Positions 1 to 7,209 of a stretch of DNA of 7,251 nt are shown here, in pieces (positions within the stretch are counted from its first letter, which is position 1; every line of letters begins with the position of its first letter). Location: positions 1-7,251 of the forward strand of contig JAEZPL010000231.1 of the NCBI GenBank assembly GCA_023413605.1, in the 5' to 3' direction. Under the pieces are notes generated by a model, which saw only the letters and a program-made list of their open reading frames with translations, searched no databases and was not told the origin of the DNA. Made by a program: the position numbers and the translations under genes. Origin of the DNA: Pseudomonadota bacterium (lineage in GTDB: Bacteria > Pseudomonadota > Alphaproteobacteria > Azospirillales > Azospirillaceae).

Positions 1-107
1 GCTTCGGCCGCAACGGCCGCACCGGGCTGCGCAGCGTGTCCGTCTCCGGCCGTGTCAAGGAGCCGGGTGTGAAGCTCACCCCCGCCGGCCTGACCATCCG
101 CGAGCTG
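1..107 (+). repeat. Direct repeat, visible end of first copy (partner 370-476)
   Basis: Bases 1-107 are identical to 370-476, and the match ends at base 108/477. The offset is 369 bases (123 codons), so the reading frame is kept. The repeat runs to the window edge, which fits the end of the first unit of a tandem duplication whose full unit would be 108-476. The junction falls at the peptide IREL: here IREL is followed by LLREIARIEE, while the second copy continues IELIEE-like (IREL then IEEYCGG). Confidence 0.95.
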
Positions 108-914
108 CTGCTGCGCGAGATCGCCAGGATCGAGGAGGCCGGCCTCGCCGACCACACCCGCATCCATCTGCGGCGCGGCGCCGGCGCCTACATCTGCGGC
201 GAGGAGTCCGCGATGCTGGAAAGCATCGAGGGCAAGCGCGGACTGCCGCGCCACAAGCCGCCGTTCCCCTCCGTCGTCGGCCTGTTCGGCCGCCCGACGC
301 TGATCAACAACGTCGAGACGCTGTTCTGGATCCGCGACATCCTGGAGAAGGGCGCGGAGTGGTGGGGCAGCTTCGGCCGCAACGGCCGCACCGGGCTGCG
401 CAGCGTGTCCGTCTCCGGCCGTGTCAAGGAGCCGGGTGTGAAGCTCACCCCCGCCGGCCTGACCATCCGCGAGCTGATCGAGGAATATTGCGGCGGCATG
501 CAGGACGGGCACCGCTTCATCGGCTACCTGCCGGGCGGCGCGTCGGGCGGCATCCTGCCCGCCAGCATGGACGACATCCCGCTGGACTTCGGCACGCTGG
601 AGCCGCACGGCTGCTTCATCGGTTCGGCCGCCGTGGTCGTCCTGTCCGACCAGGACGACATGCGCAAGGTCGTGCGCAACCTTCTGGACTTCTTCGAGGA
701 CGAGAGCTGCGGCCAGTGCACGCCCTGCCGCGTCGGAACCGAGAAGGCCGTGGCGTTGATCAAGCAGCCGGTCTGGGATGAACCGCTGCTCAACGAACTG
801 GCGGCGCTGATGGGCTCCGCCTCCATCTGCGGCCTGGGGCAGGCCGCCATGAATCCGCTGAAGAGCGCGTTGAAGCATTTCCGCGACGAGTTGCGCGGGG
901 AGATCTCCCAATGA
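3..914 (+). CDS. fdsB: NAD-dependent formate dehydrogenase beta subunit FdsB (NuoF-like), 5'-truncated by window edge, with internal duplication
   Basis: This is the flavin/NADH-binding subunit of the soluble, molybdenum-dependent formate dehydrogenase. In this family it takes electrons from the alpha subunit through a [4Fe-4S] cluster to FMN and NAD+. The frame is open from base 3 to a TGA at 912-914; the true start lies upstream of the window. Seen directly: the NuoF-type flavin segment with GAGAYICGEESAML and LINNVET (about 180-320), an SLBB-like segment starting SVSVSGRVKEPG (second copy, from about 400), and the C-terminal cluster motif ESCGQCTPCRVG. Its Cys codons are at 708, 717 and 726, and the fourth Cys is at 828 in SICGLGQ, matching the C-x2-C-x2-C-x~40-C pattern of NuoF. 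The stop overlaps the fdsA start (ATGA), indicating translational coupling. Oddity: bases 1-107 repeat 370-476 exactly and in frame, so an SLBB start runs back into flavin-domain sequence. Identity is secure; whether the protein is intact is not. Confidence 0.93.
   Translation, partial: FGRNGRTGLRSVSVSGRVKEPGVKLTPAGLTIRELLLREIARIEEAGLADHTRIHLRRGAGAYICGEESAMLESIEGKRGLPRHKPPFPSVVGLFGRPTLINNVETLFWIRDILEKGAEWWGSFGRNGRTGLRSVSVSGRVKEPGVKLTPAGLTIRELIEEYCGGMQDGHRFIGYLPGGASGGILPASMDDIPLDFGTLEPHGCFIGSAAVVVLSDQDDMRKVVRNLLDFFEDESCGQCTPCRVGTEKAVALIKQPVWDEPLLNELAALMGSASICGLGQAAMNPLKSALKHFRDELRGEISQ
370..476 (+). repeat. Direct repeat, second copy (partner 1-107)
   Basis: This is an exact 107-base match to the start of the window. 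It encodes the end of the flavin domain and the beginning of the SLBB segment of FdsB (from GSFGRNGRTG to LTIREL). Here the sequence continues normally into the rest of FdsB, so this is probably the copy in native context. Confidence 0.95.
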
Positions 915-3664
915 ACGACCGCATCCACTTCCATCTGGACGACCAGTTGGTCGAAGCGCTGCCCGGCGAAACCATCTGGCAGGTCGCCAACCGGCTGGGC
1001 ACCGAGATCCCGCACCTCTGCTACACCGACGCGCCGGGCTACCGCGCAGACGGCAACTGCCGCGCCTGCATGGTGGAGATCGACGGCGAGCGCGTGCTGT
1101 CCGCCTCCTGCGTGCGCCACCCGACGCCCGGCATGCGCGTCCGCAGCGCGAGCGACAAGGCGAAGTTCGCCCGCAAGATGGTCATCGAGATGCTGGTCGC
1201 CGACCAGCCGAAGCGCGAGGAGGCCCACGACCCGCATTCCAAGTTCTGGAGCTGGGCCGACCATCTGGAGATCTCCGACAGCCGTTTCCCCAGCCGTGAG
1301 AGCGCGCCGAAGCCGGACTTCAGCCATCCGGCCATGGCGGTGCAGCTCGACGCCTGCATCCAGTGCAACCTGTGCGTCCGCGCCTGCCGCGAGGTGCAGG
1401 TCAACGACGTGATCGGTATGGCCCTGCGCGGCCACAAGGAAACGATCGTCTTCGACTTCGCCGACCCGATGGGCGACAGCACCTGCGTCGCCTGCGGCGA
1501 GTGCGTGCAGGCCTGCCCGACCGGCGCCCTGATGCCGAAGACCCAGGTGGACCTGAACACCGGCGTCTTCACGACGGAGCCGGACACGAAGGTTGACAGC
1601 GTCTGCCCGTACTGCGGCGTCGGCTGCCAGCTGACCTACAACATCAAGGACGGCAAGCTGCTGTCGGTGGAAGGGCGCGACGGCCCGGCCAACAAGAACC
1701 GGCTGTGCGTGAAGGGCCGCTTCGGCTTCGACTACATCCATCATCCGCACCGGCTGACCAAGCCGCTGATCCGGAAGGAGGGCGTGTCCAAGCACGACGT
1801 GGACATCGACCCGATGAACCCGCTGACCCACTTCCGCGAGGCCACCTGGGAAGAAGCCCTGGCCCTGGCGTCGGGCGGTTTGAAGAAGATCCGCGACGAG
1901 AAGGGCGGCTCCGCGCTGGCCGGCTTCGGTTCGGCCAAGGGCTCCAACGAGGAGGCCTACCTGTTCCAGAAGCTGGTGCGCACCGGCTTCGGCACCAACA
2001 ACGTCGACCACTGCACGCGCCTGTGCCATGCCTCGTCGGTGGCGGCGCTGATCGAGGGCATCGGATCGGGTGCGGTGACGGCGCCCTTCATGGCGGCCAA
2101 GGACGCCGAGGTGATCGTCGTCATCGGCTCCAACCCGACGGAAAACCACCCCGTCGCCGCGACCTTCTTCAAAAACGCGGTGAAGAAGGGCGCCAAACTG
2201 GTCATCATGGATCCGCGCGGCCAGGCGCTGAAGCGCCACGCCACGCACATGATGCAGTTCAAGCCGGGCCGCGACGTGCCCATGCTGAACGCGATGCTGC
2301 ACACCATCATCGCGGAAGGCCTGTACGACCCGGATTACGTCCGGGAGCACACCGAGGACTTCGAGGCCCTGCGCGCCCACATCGCCGACTTCTCGCCGGA
2401 GGCGATGGCCCCGATCTGCGGCATCGACGCCCGCACCCTGCGCGAGGTGGCCCGGCTCTACGCCAGGTCCAAGGGCTCGATCATCTTCTGGGGCATGGGC
2501 GTGTCGCAGCACACCCACGGCACCGACAACGTGCGCTGCCTGATCGCGCTGTCGCTGATCACCGGCCAGATCGGCCGTCCCGGCACCGGCCTGCATCCGC
2601 TGCGCGGCCAGAACAACGTGCAGGGCGCGTCGGACGCCGGCCTGATCCCGATGATGTACCCGGACTACCGCCCGGTGGACGATCCGGAGGTCCGCGCCTT
2701 CTACGAGGATTTCTGGCAGACCAAGCTGGACCCGAAGCGCGGCCTGACCGTCGTGGAGATCATGGACGCGATCCACGCCGGCAAGCTGAACGGCATGTAC
2801 ATCATGGGTGAAAACCCGGCCATGTCGGACCCGGACGTGCAGCACGCCCGCGAGGCTCTGGCGAAGCTGAACCATCTGGTGGTGCAGGACCTGTTCCTGA
2901 CCGAGACGGCCAAATACGCCGACGTGGTCCTGCCGGCCTCCGCCTGGCCGGAGAAGACCGGCACGGTGACCAACACGAACCGTCAGGTGCAGCTTGGCCG
3001 GCAGGCCCTGCCGCCGCCGGGCGATGCCCGCCAGGACCTGTGGATCGTCAACGAGCTGGCGCGCGGCCTTGGCCTCGACTGGAACTACGGCCACCCGCGG
3101 GAGGTGTTCAAGGAGATGAAGGGCGCCATGCCCTCGCTCGACAACATCACCTGGGAGCGTCTGGAGCGCGAGGGGTCGGTCACGTACCCCAGCCTGTCGC
3201 TGGACGATCCGGGGCAGGAGATCGTCTTCGGTGATGGGTTCCCGACCGCCACGGGGCGCGGCCGTCTCGTGCCGGCCGACGTGATCCCGCCGGCCGAGGA
3301 ACCGGACGCCGAGTTCCCGATGGTGGTTACCACCGGCCGTCAGCTGGAGCATTGGCACACCGGATCGATGACCCGCCGCGCCCAGGTGCTGGACGACATC
3401 GAGCCGGAGGCGGTGGCCTACATGAGCCCGGCGGACCTGCGCCGTCTGGGCGTGGCGGCCGGCGCCATGGTGAAGGTCACCACCCGCCGCGGCGCCATCG
3501 AGCTGAAGGCCCGGTCCGACTACGGCGTTCCGTCCGGTCTGGTGTTCGTGCCCTTCTGCTACGCCGAGGCGGCGGCCAACGTGCTGACCAACCCGAAGCT
3601 CGACCCCTACGGCAAGATCCCGGAGTTCAAGTTCTCCGCGGCGCGCATCGAGCCGGCGGCATAG
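911..3664 (+). CDS. fdsA: NAD-dependent formate dehydrogenase alpha subunit FdsA, molybdopterin and Fe-S catalytic subunit
   Basis: This is the catalytic subunit that oxidises formate to CO2 at a bis-MGD molybdenum (or tungsten) centre and passes electrons to FdsB. It has 917 aa and no export signal, so it is cytoplasmic. Domains in order: a [2Fe-2S] ferredoxin domain (Cys37, 50, 53, 67); a two-cluster ferredoxin domain (Cys149, 152, 155, 159 and 192, 195, 198, 202); the [4Fe-4S] MopB entry motif CPYCGVGC (Cys232, 235, 239, 266); the large molybdopterin domain; and a C-terminal dinucleotide-binding domain (about 800-912). The expected Mo ligand is Cys372 in RLCHASSV, followed by His373; it is Cys, not selenocysteine. 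Arg565 in LRGQNNVQG lies 193 residues later, the same spacing as Sec140-Arg333 in E. coli FdhF. No HxxxCxxCxxxxxC motif occurs between the first two Fe-S domains. A ribosome site GGGGAG (897-902) precedes the ATG by 8 bases, and the start overlaps the fdsB stop. Confidence 0.95.
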   Translation: MNDRIHFHLDDQLVEALPGETIWQVANRLGTEIPHLCYTDAPGYRADGNCRACMVEIDGERVLSASCVRHPTPGMRVRSASDKAKFARKMVIEMLVADQPKREEAHDPHSKFWSWADHLEISDSRFPSRESAPKPDFSHPAMAVQLDACIQCNLCVRACREVQVNDVIGMALRGHKETIVFDFADPMGDSTCVACGECVQACPTGALMPKTQVDLNTGVFTTEPDTKVDSVCPYCGVGCQLTYNIKDGKLLSVEGRDGPANKNRLCVKGRFGFDYIHHPHRLTKPLIRKEGVSKHDVDIDPMNPLTHFREATWEEALALASGGLKKIRDEKGGSALAGFGSAKGSNEEAYLFQKLVRTGFGTNNVDHCTRLCHASSVAALIEGIGSGAVTAPFMAAKDAEVIVVIGSNPTENHPVAATFFKNAVKKGAKLVIMDPRGQALKRHATHMMQFKPGRDVPMLNAMLHTIIAEGLYDPDYVREHTEDFEALRAHIADFSPEAMAPICGIDARTLREVARLYARSKGSIIFWGMGVSQHTHGTDNVRCLIALSLITGQIGRPGTGLHPLRGQNNVQGASDAGLIPMMYPDYRPVDDPEVRAFYEDFWQTKLDPKRGLTVVEIMDAIHAGKLNGMYIMGENPAMSDPDVQHAREALAKLNHLVVQDLFLTETAKYADVVLPASAWPEKTGTVTNTNRQVQLGRQALPPPGDARQDLWIVNELARGLGLDWNYGHPREVFKEMKGAMPSLDNITWERLEREGSVTYPSLSLDDPGQEIVFGDGFPTATGRGRLVPADVIPPAEEPDAEFPMVVTTGRQLEHWHTGSMTRRAQVLDDIEPEAVAYMSPADLRRLGVAAGAMVKVTTRRGAIELKARSDYGVPSGLVFVPFCYAEAAANVLTNPKLDPYGKIPEFKFSAARIEPAA

Positions 3665-3672
3665 GAAAGCAA

Positions 3673-3712
3673 GGCCCCTTCCTTCCTCCGCGGTGCGGGG
3701 AAGGAAGGGGCC
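3673..3712 (+). terminator. Perfect 14-bp hairpin after fdsA, probable transcript end without a U-tract
   Basis: GGCCCCTTCCTTCC (3673-3686) is exactly complementary to 3699-3712, with a 12-base loop. It starts 8 bases after the fdsA stop. No run of T follows (GCAACCCACC), so it is not a canonical intrinsic terminator. It may stabilise the 3' end of the fds mRNA, slow polymerase, or act with Rho. The stem is seen directly; the role is inferred. Confidence 0.6.
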
Positions 3713-3735
3713 GCAACCCACCACAACGACACAAA

Positions 3736-3754
3736 CGGCACGGCAAACGTGCCG
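3736..3754. promoter_or_regulatory. Inverted repeat upstream of the IclR-family gene, candidate operator
   Basis: CGGCACG (3736-3742) and CGTGCCG (3748-3754) form a perfect 7-bp inverted repeat around GCAAA. It is directly followed by the 8-base palindrome CGGTACCG (3753-3760), and it ends 17 bases before the regulator's ATG. IclR-family proteins bind short palindromes as dimers and often repress their own genes, so an autoregulatory operator is plausible. An RNA hairpin near the ribosome site is the alternative. No convincing -35/-10 pair was seen in the 59 bases between the fdsA hairpin and the start codon. Confidence 0.35.
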
Positions 3755-3759
3755 GTACC

Positions 3760-3765
3760 GAGGGA
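3760..3765 (+). promoter_or_regulatory. Ribosome-binding site of the IclR-family gene
   Basis: GAGGGA lies 6 bases before the ATG at 3772. It supports that start over longer in-frame readings that run back into fdsA. Confidence 0.6.
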
Positions 3766-3771
3766 TGGATC

Positions 3772-4620
3772 ATGAAGACGCAAGCGCAGCTGTGCGGCAC
3801 CGAGGCACCCGATCGCCCGACTCCCGATCGTGCGCCGGCTGATCGCGCCGCAAAAGGCAACCTCGTTCAATCCCTGTCGCGTGCCCTGCACATCCTCACC
3901 ATCCTGGGCCAGTCGGACAGCCCCATGAGCCTGACCGCGGTGGCGGAGGCGGCGGAGTTGTCGCCCTCCACCACGCACCGGCTGCTGACCACGCTGCAGG
4001 AGGAAAAGTACGTCCGCTTCGACCAGGGCAAGCGCGGCTGGGCCGTGGGGTTGCAAGCCTTCATGACCGGCTCGGGCTTCCTGAAGACGCGCAGCCTGCT
4101 TGACGTCGCCCGGCCCCGCATGCGGCGGCTGATGGAGGAAACCAGCGAGGTGGTGAACCTCGCCGTCGAGGAGAATGGCGAGGCCATCTACCTGCACCGC
4201 GTCGGCAGCCCGCGCATCGCGCAGGTGGCGGTGCCGGTGACCGACCGCACGTTGCTGCACTGCTCGGCCGTCGGCAAGGCGCTGCTGGCCGGCATGCCCG
4301 ACGCCCGCATCCAGACCATCCTGAACCAGCGCGGCATGCGCCAGTTCACGCGCACCACGGTCTCGTCGCTGCCGGCGCTGCACCGCGAGCTGACGCTGAC
4401 CCGCAGCCGCGGCTATGCCATCGACCAGGAGGAGCGGGTGAGCGGTATGCGTTGCGTCGCCGCCCCGATCTACGACGAGAACGCCCACGTCATCGGCGCC
4501 CTGTCGCTGTCCAGCACGAACCAGCGCATCGACGAGGCGCGCGTGACCACCTTCGGCGAACTTGTCAAGCGCACGGCCGCCGCGGTGACCGCCGAAATCG
4601 GCGGGCGCTGCCCGGCCTGA
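3772..4620 (+). CDS. IclR-family transcriptional regulator
   Basis: This 282-aa cytoplasmic DNA-binding regulator has normal IclR-family length. After a polar, Pro/Asp/Arg-rich N-terminus (about 1-30), a winged helix-turn-helix spans about 33-95 (SLSRALHIL, then LTAVAEAAELSPSTTHRLL and LQEEKYVRF). The effector-binding domain follows at about 108-275, with family hallmarks LLHCSAVGKALLA (161-173) and GYAIDQEERVSGMRCVAAPI (214-233). The start at 3772 is chosen because GAGGGA precedes it at proper spacing and the domain begins about 30 residues in. The frame remains open upstream into fdsA, which is a shadow of high GC content. The gene follows fdsA at 107 bases in the same direction, so it may be read by leakage past the fdsA hairpin and may control formate oxidation; this is inference from position. 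The effector cannot be read from sequence. No specific gene name is assigned. Confidence 0.92.
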   Translation: MKTQAQLCGTEAPDRPTPDRAPADRAAKGNLVQSLSRALHILTILGQSDSPMSLTAVAEAAELSPSTTHRLLTTLQEEKYVRFDQGKRGWAVGLQAFMTGSGFLKTRSLLDVARPRMRRLMEETSEVVNLAVEENGEAIYLHRVGSPRIAQVAVPVTDRTLLHCSAVGKALLAGMPDARIQTILNQRGMRQFTRTTVSSLPALHRELTLTRSRGYAIDQEERVSGMRCVAAPIYDENAHVIGALSLSSTNQRIDEARVTTFGELVKRTAAAVTAEIGGRCPA

Positions 4621-4807
4621 GCGGGGAAAAGGCTCCCAGGTTACGGAATCGCGCCGGCCGGGCGGCGCGCCCCGCTTCCATTCGGCGGGTAGGAGGGTTT
4701 GCCCGGACATGAGTCCGTTGCCAAAGCTTTGCTCGCCGCTGGTTTGGTTCCCGGCGTGGAAAGCCTAGGTTGTTTCTTCACTTCACGTAGTGCTCCCTGA
4801 AACGCTT
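4621..4807. other. Non-coding stretch after the IclR-family gene, several small hairpins
   Basis: No supported gene is seen here. The first 55 bases can fold as nested stems: GCGGGG (4621-4626) with CCCCGC (4670-4675), enclosing GCGCCG (4651-4656) with CGGCGC (4663-4668). Further on are CGGAC/GTCCG (4704-4708 and 4713-4717, loop ATGA) and CGCCG/CGGCG (4734-4738 and 4752-4756). The stretch leads into the intrinsic terminator at 4808, so the simplest reading is the structured 3' untranslated end of the regulator's mRNA. An independent small RNA is possible but no promoter was recognised. Confidence 0.5.
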
Positions 4808-4838
4808 GACCGCGCCGCTGCCGGCGCGGTCTTTTTTT
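4808..4838 (+). terminator. Intrinsic terminator ending the IclR-family transcript
   Basis: GACCGCGCC (4808-4816) pairs perfectly with GGCGCGGTC (4823-4831) around a 6-base loop. Seven consecutive T follow at 4832-4838. This is a textbook Rho-independent terminator on the + strand, 188 bases after the regulator's stop codon. Confidence 0.9.
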
Positions 4839-4990
4839 GCCCTGTTTTCTGCTTTTCCGCAGCGTGGAAAAGCGCTGAAACCGCTTTGCGTTCTTGGTCT
4901 GGTATCGGCATTATTGGAAATGCAAAGGGTGTTTGCCCTCTGTATCGGGCGGGTTGTTGCTTCGCATTTTATGCGAGCCTCTCGGAAACT
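4839..4990 (+). ncRNA. Hairpin-rich stretch between two terminators, candidate small RNA
   Basis: The presence of a second terminator (4991-5023) only 150 bases after the first implies some transcript begins between them or reads through. The stretch has an 8-bp perfect stem GCTTTTCC/GGAAAAGC (4851-4858 and 4866-4873) that competes with AAAGCG/CGCTTT (4869-4874 and 4882-4887). It also has GCAAA/TTTGC (4922-4926 and 4932-4936) and TCGCAT/ATGCGA (4962-4967 and 4971-4976). A weak promoter guess is TTGCGT (4886) and CATTAT (4909), 17 bases apart, giving a transcript of about 100 nt from near 4920 to 5023. It is visibly richer in A/T than its neighbours. No known RNA family was recognised. Short open frames here cross the terminators and look spurious. 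Confidence 0.25.
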
Positions 4991-5023
4991 GGCCGTGCTG
5001 GCAACAGCACGGCCATTCTTTTT
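4991..5023 (+). terminator. Intrinsic terminator with GCAA tetraloop
   Basis: GGCCGTGCTG (4991-5000) pairs perfectly with CAGCACGGCC (5005-5014) across a GCAA tetraloop (GNRA type). ATTCTTTTT follows. It ends whatever is transcribed from upstream and insulates the thiC leader. Confidence 0.87.
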
Positions 5024-5059
5024 GTCGGCCTGCCAGCAATGCCCTCGTTCTGAGTGGGA

Positions 5060-5089
5060 TTGACTTTGGTACGCCCAATCCGTCAGCAT
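5060..5089 (+). promoter_or_regulatory. thiC: Weak candidate promoter for thiC
   Basis: TTGACT (5060-5065) is a good -35-like hexamer. A poor -10-like CAGCAT (5084-5089) lies 18 bases downstream. Initiation would then fall at about 5095, right at the first helix of the riboswitch. The promoter must lie between the terminator at 5023 and the aptamer at 5094, so location is constrained although the -10 match is weak. Confidence 0.35.
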
Positions 5090-5093
5090 GGCC

Positions 5094-5193
5094 GCGTTCC
5101 AAGGGGGGCCCCTGTTTCGGGGCTGAGATGACACCGGAAGGTGCGGACCCTTTGAACCTGATCCGGGTCGTACCGGCGTAGGGACAGGAACGC
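5094..5193 (+). promoter_or_regulatory. TPP riboswitch aptamer (thi box) in the thiC leader
   Basis: This RNA senses thiamin pyrophosphate and turns thiC down when it is plentiful. Conserved TPP-aptamer segments are present: CTGAGA (5123-5128), TGAACCTGAT (5153-5162) and GCGTAGGGA (5176-5184). The fold can be drawn completely: P1 GCGTTCC/GGAACGC (5094-5100 and 5187-5193), P2 AAGGG/CCCTT (5101-5105 and 5148-5152), P3 GCCCC/GGGGC (5108-5112 and 5119-5123), P3a CACC/GGTG with a GGAA loop (5132-5143), and the P4/P5 arm CCGG/CCGG (5163-5166 and 5173-5176). Placement about 100 bases upstream of thiC, a classic target gene, confirms the call. Confidence 0.96.
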
Positions 5194-5210
5194 ATGGACC
5201 GAGGAAACGC

Positions 5211-5279
5211 ATGCCCGAAAAGGGCCTGCCCGCAGGGTCCGTTCTGCCGCTCCGTCACACCCGGATCTCCACGATCTGA
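5211..5279 (+). CDS. Possible 22-aa leader peptide (upstream ORF) in the thiC leader
   Basis: An ATG at 5211 has AGGA (5202-5205) 5 bases upstream. It opens a 22-codon frame (begins MPEKGLPAG, ends TRISTI) that stops with TGA at 5277-5279, inside the loop of the hairpin that hides the thiC ribosome site. The stop is immediately followed by an ATG (5280) in frame with thiC. A ribosome on this ORF would unwind the left arm of the hairpin. No family is recognised and there is no run of regulatory codons. Codon usage cannot decide at this length, so it may be chance. Confidence 0.3.
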   Translation: MPEKGLPAGSVLPLRHTRISTI

Positions 5280-5294
5280 ATGCGATGGAGATCC
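5259..5294 (+). promoter_or_regulatory. Riboswitch expression platform: hairpin hiding the thiC ribosome-binding site
   Basis: GGATCTCCA (5263-5271) pairs perfectly with TGGAGATCC (5286-5294), burying the thiC Shine-Dalgarno GGAG (5287-5290), which lies 7 bases before ATG 5298. The left arm has a rival partner: ACCCGGATC (5259-5267) is exactly complementary to GATCCGGGT (5160-5168), part of the conserved aptamer core. The two helices share 5263-5267 and exclude each other. With TPP bound, the aptamer is folded and the hairpin hides the site; without TPP, the aptamer strand can pair with the left arm and free it. No U-tract follows, so control is probably at translation. Confidence 0.7.
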
Positions 5295-5297
5295 AGA

Positions 5298-7199
<1,902 letters not shown>

Positions 7200-7209
7200 G
7201 TGAGAGCGG

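Noticed and set aside
524..3724. 1066-codon open frame on the - strand opposite fdsB/fdsA
   Set aside because: It is antisense to two clearly recognised genes, is rich in Val/Arg/Gly/His/Ala as expected from GC-biased third positions read backwards, and shows no domain motif.
3352..3771. Longer N-terminus of the IclR-family gene running back into fdsA
   Set aside because: It overlaps fdsA in another frame, has Arg/Gly/Pro-rich shadow composition, crosses the fdsA hairpin, and a proper ribosome site supports ATG 3772.
4691..4768. 19-codon frame from ATG 4709 behind a perfect AGGAGG (4691-4696)
   Set aside because: The spacing of 12 bases is too long for an efficient start, the peptide (MSPLPKLCSP...) resembles nothing known, and it lies in a structured untranslated region.
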